From CAYREV01 sp964423345 (GTDB taxonomy: Bacteria; Bacteroidota; Rhodothermia; Balneolales; Balneolaceae), in assembly GCA_964423345.1 (NCBI GenBank), contig CAYREV010000068.1:1-5802 (forward strand): a DNA stretch of 5,802 nucleotides, given 5' to 3'. The translations under genes were made by a program, and so were the position numbers. Below are positions 5,436 to 5,802 of this stretch, piece after piece. Under the pieces are notes generated by a model that was not told the DNA's origin, made no database searches, and worked only from the letters and a program-made list of their open reading frames with translations. How positions within the stretch are numbered: position 1 is the stretch's first letter; the number at the start of each line of letters is the position of its first letter.

Positions 5436-5802
5436 CGGCCGCCCGGCCGCCCCGTCCGAGCCGGTGGCTAACCGGCGGGAACACGCTCGAAGCCTGGTGG
5501 GCCACCCTCACGCTCGCCCTCCTCGCGCTCGCTGCGTTGGTGTGCCTGATTGGCTGGGTCGCCCTGGCCATCGAGGTCGCCCTTGCGGGCACCGGCGACA
5601 CGGTCCGGCTGGCCGACATGCCCGCCGTGCTTGCCCGCCTCGCCACGGGCACGCCCCCCGAGGTGGTGGTCGAGCCGTGGCGGCCCACGGCCATCGCGAT
5701 CGCCCTGACCGCCGGCGTCGGGACGGTCGTCGCGGCCGGACTCCGACGGTGGTGGCACTGGCGCGACGGCTGGCGACACCGCCGTCGACAGCGCGAACGC
5801 CA
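5432..5802 (+). CDS. Probable VirD4/TraG-like coupling protein, N-terminal membrane part, runs off right edge
   Basis: GTG 5432 overlaps the upstream stop as GTGA, and the frame is open to the right edge (123 complete codons). The visible part has a short basic N-terminus (ARPPRPSRW), a membrane helix at about 22-50 (WWATLTLALLALAALVCLIGW and on), an outer loop of about 35 residues (LAGTGDTVRLADMP, TGTPPEVVVEPWRP), a second helix at about 86-104 (TAIAIALTAGVGTVVAAGL), and a strongly basic, Trp-rich stretch (RRWWHWRDGWRHRRRQRER). Two N-terminal helices with a short outer loop and then a cytoplasmic domain is the layout of T4SS coupling proteins, and in actinobacterial operons this slot after the VirB4-type ATPase usually holds the VirD4/TraG-like DNA-transfer ATPase. 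No Walker motifs lie in the visible part, so the assignment rests on topology and gene order. No good ribosome site is visible beyond AAGG at 5421-5424; translational coupling is likely. Confidence 0.72.
   Translation, partial: MTAARPPRPSRWLTGGNTLEAWWATLTLALLALAALVCLIGWVALAIEVALAGTGDTVRLADMPAVLARLATGTPPEVVVEPWRPTAIAIALTAGVGTVVAAGLRRWWHWRDGWRHRRRQRER

Noticed and set aside
1..5802. CRISPR array, tRNA or rRNA genes, insertion sequence
   Set aside because: No regularly spaced repeats, no cloverleaf-like sequence, and no transposase or terminal inverted repeats were seen on either strand.

Overview
The window looks like actinobacterial DNA. GC content is very high, codons end almost always in G or C, one start is GTG, and the protein families are those of Streptomyces/Pseudonocardia-type conjugative elements. 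It holds part of a type IV secretion system (T4SS) for conjugation, of the reduced kind found in Gram-positive bacteria. There is no sign of VirB7, VirB9, VirB10, VirB5 or VirB11. The window has no integrase, relaxase, replication gene or attachment site, so it cannot be placed on a plasmid or an integrative element.

Layout, left to right. Positions 195-1 (minus strand) carry the first 65 codons of a secreted lytic transglycosylase (SLT/VirB1-like) that leaves the window at its presumed catalytic Glu. A 154-bp divergent intergenic region follows; it holds two inverted repeats and presumably promoters for both directions. From 350 to the right edge, six tightly packed plus-strand genes form one apparent operon: a small two-helix membrane protein (350-661; pilin/VirB2-position candidate), a single-pass protein with an NTF2/VirB8-like outer domain (665-1411), a polytopic VirB6/TrbL-like channel protein (1408-2520), an SCO6880-type protein with a PrgI/VirB3-like membrane hairpin (2513-3888), a VirB4-type ATPase (3888-5435), and the N-terminal membrane part of a protein that is probably the VirD4/TraG-like coupling ATPase (5432-right edge). 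Junctions are a 3-nt gap, an ATGA overlap, an 8-nt overlap, a TGATG overlap and a GTGA overlap, which suggests translational coupling.

The genes make a coherent machine. The transglycosylase opens the cell wall; the small membrane protein, the VirB8-like and the VirB6-like proteins form the membrane channel; the PrgI-like protein anchors the VirB4 ATPase that powers assembly; and the coupling protein would deliver DNA. The SCO6880-type protein and the ATPase look like the two halves of a PrgI-VirB4 protein carried on adjacent genes.

A run of exactly 100 Ns (3042-3141) interrupts the SCO6880-type gene. The two flanks are in different frames if the Ns are counted literally. This is best read as a scaffold gap of unknown size, not a frameshift. 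Nothing in the window forces the conclusion of a wholly new system; the points most worth a second look are the split VirB3/VirB4 arrangement, the 5'-leader hairpin and the little-characterised small membrane protein.
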